DNA of 37,697 nt. Source: an uncultured beta proteobacterium. Its GTDB lineage: Bacteria > Pseudomonadota > Gammaproteobacteria > Burkholderiales > Burkholderiaceae_C. The notes under the pieces are model-generated. The model was not told the origin of the DNA. It ran no database searches and saw nothing but the letters and a program-made list of their open reading frames with translations. The position numbers and the translations under genes were made by a program. Positions 14,882-21,698 of the stretch are shown here, piece by piece. How positions within the stretch are numbered: position 1 is the first letter of the stretch; each line of letters begins with the position of its first letter. The stretch is taken from the NCBI GenBank assembly GCA_903873485.1, contig CAIQOO010000200.1, forward strand, positions 1 to 37,697, written 5' to 3'.

Positions 14882-15073
14882 ATGAGATCGATCAAATTTA
14901 CATCATGGCAAGATGATGGTTTGTATATTGGTTTTATTAACGATTATCCAGACTATTTGACGCAAGGCGAAACAAAAGAAGATCTGACTGATAATATTAA
15001 AGATTTACTATTTGATCTTGAATCTGGCGAGGTTCCATATATTCATAAGGTCGAAGAACTATTGGTAGCCTAA
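14882..15073 (+). CDS. hicB: HicB-family antitoxin (short form)
   Basis: A 63-residue protein with the partial RNase-H-like fold of HicB antitoxins (WQDDGLYIGFINDYPDYLTQGETKEDLTDNIKDLL). It binds and blocks the HicA toxin. The C-terminal DNA-binding domain of longer HicB proteins is absent, so autoregulation may be weak or missing. It directly precedes hicA with no spacer, an antitoxin-first order. An AAGCGAG sequence lies about 8 bases upstream of the ATG. Confidence 0.88.
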   Translation: MRSIKFTSWQDDGLYIGFINDYPDYLTQGETKEDLTDNIKDLLFDLESGEVPYIHKVEELLVA

Positions 15074-15253
15074 ATGAAAAGGCGAGATTTGATAAGCGCA
15101 CTTGAGCAAATGGGGTGCAGTCTTGTTCGCAACGGAGGTCGACACGACTGGTACACCAATCCGAAAACAAAACAGTCACAACCAGTGCCACGTCATACGG
15201 AAATCAATGAAATGTTGGCAAAGTCAATCATTAAAAAACTCGGCAATGCCTAA
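15074..15253 (+). CDS. hicA: HicA-family mRNA interferase toxin
   Basis: A 59-residue HicA protein. The double-stranded-RNA-binding-like fold starts MKRRDLISALEQMGCSLVR, followed by the catalytic-His segment NGGRHDWYTNP and the strand VPRHTEI. HicA cleaves mRNA independently of translation. The ATG directly follows the hicB stop codon. The stop codon (15251-15253) lies inside the left core of attC (GCCTAAC), typical of compact cassette genes. The pair probably stabilises the cassette against loss, as toxin-antitoxin cassettes do in large chromosomal integrons. Confidence 0.9.
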   Translation: MKRRDLISALEQMGCSLVRNGGRHDWYTNPKTKQSQPVPRHTEINEMLAKSIIKKLGNA

Positions 15254-15305
15254 CACATCATTCCAGCGGACTGCCTACGGCATCCGCTGAATTCAGACGT
15301 TAGGC
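15248..15305 (+). other. attC site (59-base element), 58 bp
   Basis: The left core is GCCTAAC (15248-15254, RYYYAAC) and the right core is GTTAGGC (15299-15305, GTTRRRY); the two are perfect complements. Inside is a second inverted pair, CAGCGGA and TCCGCTG, around the loop ctgcctacggca. This gives the folded single-strand structure the integrase recognises. The cut falls after G15299. Confidence 0.92.
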
Positions 15306-15324
15306 ACAAATAGGGGAAGCCACG

Positions 15325-15402
15325 ATGAAGATCGCCAACTGGAACCTGGAGCGCGTTTTACCCTCGCAAAGCCGTGTCTCGGTCATTCACGACCATTTCG
15401 CG
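15325..15402 (+). pseudogene. 5' end of a second cassette gene, endonuclease/exonuclease/phosphatase-like
   Basis: AGGGGAAG just after the attC core is followed by ATG at 15325 and a protein start MKIANWNLERVLPSQSR. This matches the opening strand (MKIxxWNLER) of exonuclease III-like metallophosphoesterase-fold proteins often found in cassettes. After about 25 codons the sequence becomes the reverse strand of a SulP-type gene, so the rest of the gene is gone. The join is near 15398-15402. Confidence 0.7.
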
Positions 15403-15575
15403 CCCTGTGCCGCCAGCGTGCCACCAAGCGGCGCAAAGATGGTGACACCAAAAGCAATGGCCGAGGGCAGCGCCACCAGCATCGCGGCCAAACCGCCCCA
15501 GATATCGCCGGGCAACGGGTTTTTTGCCAGGCCGGCAGCGGACGTTGCTGGTGTTGCAGGCGTGTCTTCAATCAT
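15387..15575 (-). pseudogene. SulP-family anion transporter, N-terminal fragment
   Basis: The minus strand encodes a 62-residue product. Its part DIWGGLAAMLVALPSAIAF followed by GVTIFAPLG is the first transmembrane segment of SulP-type permeases (family size about 500 residues or more). The ATG at 15575 looks native. The homology ends at about 15400, where the second cassette remnant begins, and a few non-native residues lead to a stop. The remaining membrane segments are absent from the window. Between this start and radA (15576-15725) only a GC-rich tandem of cggctgcgcc (15680-15700) is seen. Confidence 0.75.
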
Positions 15576-15725
15576 GGTTCAAACTGGATGAAGCGGGCTG
15601 GAGGGTGCGTGACGGGTGGTTTGATGTGACATCATTTTCCACCCATTGTGGGCGCAGGCCGGGGTGGTGATGCCGCAGGTTGCGGCGCCCGGCTGCGCCC
15701 GGCTGCGCCCGGGCCTTCGTTTGGC

Positions 15726-17105
15726 TCATCCCAGCCCGCGCACCACCTCCATCGCCTGCTCGACCCGCTCCACCGGATGAATCGTCAGGCCTTCAAAGTC
15801 CTTCGATTTGAGGTTTTTTGGCAGATTGGCCTTGGGCACCACGGCCACGCCAAAGCCGAGCTTCGCGGCTTCCTTCAGCCGTTCCTGGCCGCGCGGGGCC
15901 GGGCGCACTTCACCGGCCAGACCGACTTCACCAAAGGCAAAAAAGCCTTTGGGCAGTGGCTTGCCGCGCAGCGAGGAGGTGATCGCCAGCAGCACCGCCA
16001 GATCGGCCGCCGGCTCCGAGATGCGCACGCCGCCGACGGCATTGACAAACACGTCCTGGTCCATGCAGGCCACGCCAGCGTGGCGATGCAGCACCGCCAG
16101 CAGCATCGCCAGGCGGTCTTTGTCCAGACCAACGCTCAGGCGCCGCGGTGATGGTCCGCCGCTATCGACCAGGGCCTGAATTTCCACCAGCATCGGACGG
16201 GTGCCTTCGAGCGTGACCATGACACAACTGCCTGGCACCGGCTCGGCATGTTGGCTCAAGAAGATCGCACTCGGGTTGCTGACGCCCTTCAGGCCTTTTT
16301 CAGTCATTGCAAACACGCCAATCTCGTTGACCGCGCCAAACCGGTTCTTGATGGCGCGCACCAGCCGAAAGCTGCTGTGCGTGTCGCCTTCAAAATACAA
16401 AACCGTATCGACCATGTGTTCGAGTACACGCGGGCCGGCCAGTGCGCCTTCTTTGGTGACATGGCCGACCAGCACAATGCACAGGCCGCTGGCCTTGGCG
16501 GCGCGGGTCAGGTGGGCGGCGCATTCGCGCACTTGTGCGACAGAGCCGGGTGCCGAGGTGAGTTGCTCGGAATAGACTGTCTGGATCGAGTCAATGACGG
16601 CGATGTCGGGCTGCGTGACGGTGAGCGTGGCAAGGATTTTTTCTAACTGGATTTCAGCCAGCACCCGCACCTGCGAGCCGATCAGGCCGAGCCGGCGCGC
16701 CCGCAACGCCACCTGTGCGCCGCTTTCTTCGCCGGTTACATACAAGGTGTTTTGACCACTGCGCTGCAGCGAGTCGAGCGCCTGCAGCAGCAGCGTCGAT
16801 TTGCCAATGCCGGGGTCGCCGCCAATCAGCACCACCCCGCCCTCAACCATGCCGCCACCGAGCACCCGGTCCAGCTCGTCCTGTCCGGTGGGGGTACGGG
16901 TCATATCGACTGCGTCAATGTCGCCGAGGATGGCGACTGCGGCAGTCTTGGCCAGCGAGGCAAAACGGTTTTTGGTCGGGGTGCTGGTTTCGGGCACCGA
17001 TTCAATCAGCGTGTTCCAGGCGTTGCAATGCGGGCATTTGCCCAGCCACTTGGGGCTGATGCCGCCACAGTCGGAGCAAACATAAACGGATTTGTCTTTG
17101 GCCAT
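15726..17105 (-). CDS. radA: DNA repair protein RadA
   Basis: RecA-like branch-migration helicase for recombination intermediates. The 459-residue protein has an N-terminal zinc finger (Cys10, Cys13, Cys24, Cys27) and Walker A GGDPGIGKST at residues 95-104. Walker B follows (DIAVIDSIQTV), with the RadA-specific KNRFGAVNEIGVF, then a Lon-protease-like C-terminal domain. ATG at 17105 is chosen because the zinc finger follows at once; the frame is open upstream but not protein-like. A TATCAT 7 bases before the ATG and no Shine-Dalgarno suggest a possibly leaderless message. It reads in the same direction as marC. Confidence 0.95.
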   Translation of the reverse strand: MAKDKSVYVCSDCGGISPKWLGKCPHCNAWNTLIESVPETSTPTKNRFASLAKTAAVAILGDIDAVDMTRTPTGQDELDRVLGGGMVEGGVVLIGGDPGIGKSTLLLQALDSLQRSGQNTLYVTGEESGAQVALRARRLGLIGSQVRVLAEIQLEKILATLTVTQPDIAVIDSIQTVYSEQLTSAPGSVAQVRECAAHLTRAAKASGLCIVLVGHVTKEGALAGPRVLEHMVDTVLYFEGDTHSSFRLVRAIKNRFGAVNEIGVFAMTEKGLKGVSNPSAIFLSQHAEPVPGSCVMVTLEGTRPMLVEIQALVDSGGPSPRRLSVGLDKDRLAMLLAVLHRHAGVACMDQDVFVNAVGGVRISEPAADLAVLLAITSSLRGKPLPKGFFAFGEVGLAGEVRPAPRGQERLKEAAKLGFGVAVVPKANLPKNLKSKDFEGLTIHPVERVEQAMEVVRGLG

Positions 17106-17262
17106 GGCCGCATGATACGGGTCTGCATCGAAGTCGCTGGCCAGCCGGGTGCTGGCGCCACCTTCCACCTGTTGCTGCCGATTCACCGGCAGCAAGAAAC
17201 CGACAGCCAGGCCGGCAGCGCCGCTTGAGGCGGGGGCTGATCGCAAAAAAAAGTGGTGGCGC

Positions 17263-17865
17263 TCAAGCCCCGGCGATTTGCCGGACAAAGGTCTTGATGC
17301 CGCGCAGCATCATCTCGATCGACACCGCTACCAGCACCAGGCCCATCAGCCGTTCCAGAGCGACGACAAACCGGTCGCCGGCAACGCGCTGGATGCGCTC
17401 GGCCAGCACCAGCACCACGGCGCTTACCGTCATCGTGACGCACAGCGCGGCAATCCACTCCAGCCGTTTTTCGGGTGCTTGCGACACCAGCAGCAGCACC
17501 GTGGCCAGGGCAGACGGCCCGGCAATGGCGGGAACAGCCAGCGGCACGATCAGTGGTTCCCCCGGCGGCTCGGCACTGTCCATCTTGGGCGGTGGAAAAA
17601 TCATGCGCAAGGCAATCAGGAACAGGATCACGCCGCCGCCAATCTGCAACGACAGCTCGCTGAGGTTCATCACGCGCAAAAAGCTCTGACCGATGAACAT
17701 GAAGGTCAGCAGCAGCGCAAAGGCAATCAACACCTCGCGCAGGATGACGCGGGCGCGCCGCTCGGGCGCCACATGTTTCAGCGCATTGGCAAAAATCGGA
17801 ATATTGCCGATCGGGTCGGTGATCAGGATCAGCAAAATGGTGGCCGAGACAAAGGTGTAGTTCAT
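17263..17865 (-). CDS. MarC-family integral membrane protein
   Basis: A 200-residue protein with six predicted membrane helices. It carries the MarC/YhgN motifs: LILITDPIGNIPIF near the N-terminus and PLAVPAIAGPSALATVLLL in the middle. The role of the family is unsettled; the old link to multiple antibiotic resistance is not supported. ATG at 17865 is chosen since the first helix begins there. Upstream (17866-18151) nothing coding is seen; it is the divergent promoter space shared with ureE. Confidence 0.9.
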   Translation of the reverse strand: MNYTFVSATILLILITDPIGNIPIFANALKHVAPERRARVILREVLIAFALLLTFMFIGQSFLRVMNLSELSLQIGGGVILFLIALRMIFPPPKMDSAEPPGEPLIVPLAVPAIAGPSALATVLLLVSQAPEKRLEWIAALCVTMTVSAVVLVLAERIQRVAGDRFVVALERLMGLVLVAVSIEMMLRGIKTFVRQIAGA

Positions 17866-18151
17866 GTGCAAAAGGTGCCGGTCTGGTCGAAACCGCTGAG
17901 GTTGAAGGTCTGGTGAAACAAGCTGTTGATGGCGGAAAGAATAGCATTTGTGGCCCGGATCAACCGGGCTGGATAGCAGCACCGCCCATTTTGCGTTTAC
18001 CCGTCCGTTGGTGTACCTGAAAACCGCCACTGGCCAATGGCAGCGGCGTACTGCCCATGCGAATGTTCAAGGATGTCAGGGAGATCGCTACACTCATGAC
18101 CACAACCCGGACACCGGCTGTTAACGCCAAAACTTGAGAATCCACTCCCTC

Positions 18152-18688
18152 ATGTTGCAAATTTCCAAACTCATTCCCCAAGGCCAGAACCTGGCCGCCG
18201 CACTGCTCAAACGCGCCAGCACGGTCGAACTGGACTGGGATATTCGCCAGAAAAGCCGGTTTGAAACGATTGACTCGGCGGGCCGGTCCATCGGCATTTT
18301 TCTGCCACGCGGCACGGTGGCGCGTGGCGGCGATGTGCTGGTGGCCCCGGATGGCTCACTGATCAGGGTGATCGCGGCAGCACAGTTGGTGCTGAAAATC
18401 ACCCCCTGCCGCAACCACGGTACGCCGTTCGACTTGATCCGTGCCGCTTACCATTTGGGCAACCGGCATGTGCCGATCGAGTTGCAACCCGATCACCTCA
18501 AAATCGAACCCGACCATGTGCTGGCCGATATGCTGCGCGCCATGCATTTGACCGTGACCGAGGTCAGCGAGCCATTTGAGCCGGAAAACGGGGCCTATGC
18601 CACGGGCGGACATGCTGGCGGGCACCGGCACGGCTCGCAAGAGGCCGCCGCTCACGAACATGGGCCGGGCTGTGGTCACAGTCACTAA
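18152..18688 (+). CDS. ureE: Urease accessory protein UreE
   Basis: Nickel metallochaperone that delivers nickel to the UreG-UreF-UreD complex. The 178-residue protein has the N-terminal peptide-binding domain ([19 protein letters not shown]), then the metal-binding domain with [15 protein letters not shown]. The C-terminal tail is rich in histidine ([23 protein letters not shown]) and may store nickel. A TTG at 18134 in frame would add six residues. The ureF start overlaps the end of this gene. Unusually, no urease structural gene lies upstream; the neighbour is marC on the other strand. Confidence 0.94.
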   Translation: MLQISKLIPQGQNLAAALLKRASTVELDWDIRQKSRFETIDSAGRSIGIFLPRGTVARGGDVLVAPDGSLIRVIAAAQLVLKITPCRNHGTPFDLIRAAYHLGNRHVPIELQPDHLKIEPDHVLADMLRAMHLTVTEVSEPFEPENGAYATGGHAGGHRHGSQEAAAHEHGPGCGHSH

Positions 18689-19367
18689 ACTGCCAGACAG
18701 CAGTCTGATGCAACTGATGTGGCTGGCCTCGCCGGCCCTGCCAGTGGGTGGCTTTTCTTACTCCGAATGCCTTGAAGCCGCCGTCGATACAGCGCTGGTA
18801 GCTACTGAGAAAGAAGCGTCAGACTGGCTCGTCGAGCAACTCTTCAGCAGTCTGGCCCGGTCTGATCTGGCGGTGCTGGCGCAAGCCATTGCGGCCTGGC
18901 GATTACCCGATGCGGCGCGCATCGCCCAACTCAACGCCTGGGTGCTGGCCACCCGCGAAAGCGGCGAACTGCGTGCCCAGACCGAGCAAATGGGCCGCTC
19001 GCTGCTGGAATGGCTGCGCAACCACACCACCGCCTTGCCCGAGCAAATCAGGCTGCTGGCGGATTTGCAGCCGAGTTACCCGCTGGCCTTTGCGCTGGCC
19101 GCCAGCGCCACCGGGGCACCGCAGCGCGCCTGCCTGTTGAGCTATGCGTTTGGCTGGGCCGAAAACATGGTGCAGGCGACCATCAAGGCGGTGCCGCTGG
19201 GCCAGAGCGCCGGACAGCGCATTTTGTCGGCGCTCACCGCAGCCATCCCGGCGGCAGTCAACATGGCGCTGAGTCTGGATGACGACAGCCGCCAGGCCTT
19301 TAGCCCGATGCTGGCGATTCTGTCGGCCCGGCATGAAACCCAGTATTCAAGACTTTTCAGGTCCTAG
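18660..19367 (+). CDS. ureF: Urease accessory protein UreF
   Basis: Regulates the GTPase UreG during nickel insertion into urease. The 235-residue protein has the conserved [21 protein letters not shown] start, a helical middle and the ending ...[15 protein letters not shown] at 18660 overlaps the last 29 bases of ureE; GTG 18672 or ATG 18708 are alternatives. The next gene is rpsU, so ureG, which normally follows, is absent here along with ureA, ureB, ureC and ureD. A weak repeat copy lies in frame at about 18788-18823. Confidence 0.93.
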   Translation: MGRAVVTVTKLPDSSLMQLMWLASPALPVGGFSYSECLEAAVDTALVATEKEASDWLVEQLFSSLARSDLAVLAQAIAAWRLPDAARIAQLNAWVLATRESGELRAQTEQMGRSLLEWLRNHTTALPEQIRLLADLQPSYPLAFALAASATGAPQRACLLSYAFGWAENMVQATIKAVPLGQSAGQRILSALTAAIPAAVNMALSLDDDSRQAFSPMLAILSARHETQYSRLFRS

Positions 19368-19411
19368 CCATTGTCCAGTCTGCGTAGTGCGCTCTACTTT
19401 TTATATCAGCA
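19364..19411 (+). repeat. Dispersed repeat, diverged copy J (ureF-rpsU gap)
   Basis: TAGCCATTGTCC, TCTGCGTAGTGCGCTCTAC, then TTTTTATATC keep the block order, but many positions differ. It begins at the ureF stop codon. Confidence 0.35.
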
Positions 19412-19443
19412 TGAATAGTGCCTGCCAGTTGCGTTGACGTGGC

Positions 19444-19449
19444 TATAAT
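19444..19449 (+). promoter_or_regulatory. Candidate -10 (TATAAT) for rpsU
   Basis: A perfect TATAAT lies 127 bases before rpsU in the only non-coding gap ahead of it. The -35 at 17 bases (CCTGCC) is poor, and a TTGACG is only 4 bases upstream, so the promoter is plausible but not proven. The 120-base leader could carry regulation by S21 itself; no structure was confirmed. Confidence 0.45.
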
Positions 19450-19575
19450 TTACGGCTTTGCTGGCAAAACTCCGCTGCCTGATCAACTTTTTAGCGGAGA
19501 ACTTCGCAAGATATTCAAGTTTTGGCCCGATCTTCCAGAGTTTGAAAATCTGCACATTTTGGGTATTTTGATTCA

Positions 19576-19788
19576 ATGACAACCATCCGAGTTAAAGAAA
19601 ACGAACCTTTTGACGTAGCGCTGCGCCGCTTCAAGCGCACCATTGAGAAACTGGGCCTTTTGACTGACTTGCGCGCCCGCGAGTTCTACGAAAAGCCCAC
19701 CGCCGAGCGCAAGCGCAAGAAGGCCGCAGCCGTCAAGCGCAACTACAAGCGCATCCGCGCCATGCAGTTGCCCAAGAAGCTGTACTGA
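19576..19788 (+). CDS. rpsU: 30S ribosomal protein S21
   Basis: A 70-residue basic protein of the small subunit near the anti-Shine-Dalgarno end of 16S rRNA. It reads [20 protein letters not shown] and ends with the Arg/Lys-rich helix around [17 protein letters not shown]. Length and sequence are standard. A good terminator follows at 19830, so the gene is transcribed mostly alone even though yqeY comes next as in many proteobacteria. Confidence 0.97.
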   Translation: MTTIRVKENEPFDVALRRFKRTIEKLGLLTDLRAREFYEKPTAERKRKKAAAVKRNYKRIRAMQLPKKLY

Positions 19789-19829
19789 TCGTCTGTTCTG
19801 CCACTCGCCGGGCTGCCAAGCCTGCAACA

Positions 19830-19863
19830 AGCTCGCCGGGGACGCTCAGGCGGGCTTTTTTTT
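19830..19863 (+). terminator. Rho-independent terminator after rpsU
   Basis: Stem agctcgcc (19830-19837) pairs with ggcgggct (19849-19856) with one G-U pair and an 11-base loop, followed by a run of T residues at 19857-19863. Confidence 0.85.
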
Positions 19864-19925
19864 GGACCAGAATTTTCTGTTTTTCCAGTCGAACCCGTGC
19901 CAACTTTTTTTCAGGAGCCTCACCC

Positions 19926-20372
19926 ATGTCACTCAAAGACCAGATCACCGAAGACATGAAAACCGCCATGCGCGCCAGAGACAGCGAACGTCTGGGTGCC
20001 ATTCGCCTGTTGCTGGCAGCAGCCAAGCAAAAAGAAGTCGATGAGCGGGTGGTGCTTGATGACATCGCCATGGTGGCCATCGTCGATAAGCTCATCAAGC
20101 AGCGCAAGGACTCGGTCGCCGCTTACCTGCAGGCGCAGCGTCAGGACCTCGCCGACAAGGAAAGTTTCGAGATTGCGGTGCTGCAAGCCTATTTGCCGCA
20201 GCGCCTGAGCCGCGACGAAGTCACTGCGGCCGTTGCCGCCATCGTCGCCAGCCTGGGTGCCAAAGGCCCCGCCGACATGGGCCGGGTGATGGGCGCGGTC
20301 AAGTCCCAACTGGCCGGCAAGGCCGACATGGCACTGGTGTCACAGGCGGTCAAGGCCGCACTGGCCAGTTGA
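19926..20372 (+). CDS. yqeY: GatB/YqeY domain-containing protein
   Basis: A 148-residue protein of the YqeY family, related to the tail domain of GatB, which contacts tRNA in the amidotransferase. It begins SLKDQITEDMKTAMRARDSERL and has the ending domain ADMGRVMGAVKSQLAGKADM. Its exact job is not established. AGGAG lies about 9 bases before the ATG. dnaG, which often follows rpsU-yqeY, is not here. Confidence 0.93.
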   Translation: MSLKDQITEDMKTAMRARDSERLGAIRLLLAAAKQKEVDERVVLDDIAMVAIVDKLIKQRKDSVAAYLQAQRQDLADKESFEIAVLQAYLPQRLSRDEVTAAVAAIVASLGAKGPADMGRVMGAVKSQLAGKADMALVSQAVKAALAS

Positions 20373-20384
20373 GTCCGGGCCGCC

Positions 20385-21698
20385 ATGACGCGGCCTCTGC
20401 GTTATGCGCTGCTCTCGGTGCGGGAGTTGCTGACTTCCGCCGGGCCGTTTGCACTGCTGGCGCTGGGCCTGCTGGTATTGGCGTATCTTTGGCTCGACCC
20501 AAACCCGCCCAGGCAGGTCACGCTGGCCACCGGGCCAGCCCAAAGCGCGTATGACGAATTTGGCAAACGTTATGCCAAGGCGCTGGCAGCCTTTGGCATT
20601 GACGTCCAACTGATTGAATCCGAGGGCGCTGCGCACAACCTGGCCTTGCTGGCCGAAGGCAAGGTTGACCTGGGGTTTGTGCAGGGTGGCAGCGGCGAGC
20701 CGCAGGCCGAAGAGCAGCGGCAACTGGTGTCTTTGGGCAGCTTGTTTGTCGAACCCCTGTGGCTGTTTTACCGCAGCCCCAAACCGCTGGGCGCACTGGC
20801 CGACTTCAAGCACCTGCGGATGAATATCGGCACCACCGGCAGTGGCGTGCCGCGCCTGATGGCACAGTTGTTTGAACTCAACCGCATGAATGAGCGCGAC
20901 CTGGTGCTGACCCGACTGGCGCAAACGCCGGCCACCGTGACTTTTTTGAACCATGGGCTCGATGCCCTGTTGTTTGCCTCTGCGCCCGAATCGTCCATGG
21001 TGCAGATGCTGCTGCAAACGCCGGGCGTGCGGCTGATGAACTTTGCCCAGAGCGAGGCCTATTCGCGACGTTTTCCGTTTCTGACGCCGGTCATCCTGCC
21101 GCGTGGCGTGGTCGATCTGGCGAAAGACATTCCGGCACAGGATGTGCGGCTGGTCGCCACCACCACCACCCTGCTGGCTGGACCCAAGGTTCATCCGGCG
21201 GTGCTGCAACTGTTTTCACAGACCGCACAAAACCTGCACAGCCCGGCCGGCTGGTTCAGCCGGATGCGGGAATTCCCCAACCTGGAGCACACCGAGTTTG
21301 CGGTTTCGGACGAAGCGCAGCGCGCCATTCGCAATGGTACGCCCCTGCTGCAACGCTACCTGCCTTTTGCCTATGCCAACCTGATTGAGCGCATGTGGCT
21401 GGCGCTGGGCATTATCCTGGCGGTGCTGCTGCCGTTGAGTCGCGTCGTGCCGCCGCTCTACGAATTTCGGATCAGATCACGGGTGTTTCGCTGGTATGGC
21501 CAACTGCGCAGCATTGAGGAACGTGCCACCGACCCGGCTCAAGCCATGCCGGCACTGCTGGAAGAGCTGCGGCAACTGGCGGTGCGGGTTGAAAAAATCA
21601 ACGTCCCACTGTCTTACGCAGACGAGTTGTACGCCCTGCGCAACCACATCGAAGGGGTGCGCCAACGGCTGGCTAAGGATTGGCATCAATGCTGTTGA
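20385..21698 (+). CDS. TAXI-family (TRAP-type) solute-binding protein with membrane anchors
   Basis: A 437-residue protein of the TAXI family, the binding subunit of TRAP-T-like uptake systems. A membrane helix near the N-terminus (about residues 19-38) is followed by the binding domain (VTLATGPAQSAYDEFGKRYA; LLAEGKVDLGFVQGG). A second helix (about residues 335-355, ALGIILAVLLPLSRVVPPLY) leads to a cytoplasmic helical tail of about 80 residues. Classical members are secreted and end near the second helix. No TRAP permease is next to it, so it may work as a membrane-fixed sensor or with a distant permease. Its end overlaps the convergent DUF1631 gene by 26 bases. Confidence 0.85.
   Translation: MTRPLRYALLSVRELLTSAGPFALLALGLLVLAYLWLDPNPPRQVTLATGPAQSAYDEFGKRYAKALAAFGIDVQLIESEGAAHNLALLAEGKVDLGFVQGGSGEPQAEEQRQLVSLGSLFVEPLWLFYRSPKPLGALADFKHLRMNIGTTGSGVPRLMAQLFELNRMNERDLVLTRLAQTPATVTFLNHGLDALLFASAPESSMVQMLLQTPGVRLMNFAQSEAYSRRFPFLTPVILPRGVVDLAKDIPAQDVRLVATTTTLLAGPKVHPAVLQLFSQTAQNLHSPAGWFSRMREFPNLEHTEFAVSDEAQRAIRNGTPLLQRYLPFAYANLIERMWLALGIILAVLLPLSRVVPPLYEFRIRSRVFRWYGQLRSIEERATDPAQAMPALLEELRQLAVRVEKINVPLSYADELYALRNHIEGVRQRLAKDWHQCC

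Larger units (their letters stand above)
13852..15402. mobile_element. Fossil class-1-like integron with one complete gene cassette
   Basis: The parts are in canonical integron order. A 5' fragment of an integrase gene reads leftward. An attI-like region follows and ends in GTTAGGC (14213-14219). A complete cassette has three genes reading rightward, closed by a canonical attC (15248-15305). A second, truncated cassette follows. Recombination cuts after the G of GTTAGGC would place the cassette at 14214-15299, 1086 bp. The cassette core is about 40% GC, well below the flanks. Both outer borders are truncated: the integrase ends within its N-terminal domain and the second cassette gene runs into a SulP gene. 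No integrase is encoded elsewhere in the window. Confidence 0.88.

Noticed and set aside
15679-15715. Tandem cggctgcgcc units as a CRISPR or functional repeat
   Set aside because: Only two short units in GC-rich DNA, with no spacers; simple-sequence noise is enough.
17106-17288. 61-codon N-terminal extension of RadA
   Set aside because: The zinc finger should begin near residue 10; the extension is not protein-like, so ATG 17105 was taken.
17866-18030. 55-codon N-terminal extension of the MarC-family protein
   Set aside because: The first membrane helix begins right after the Met at 17865, as in family members.
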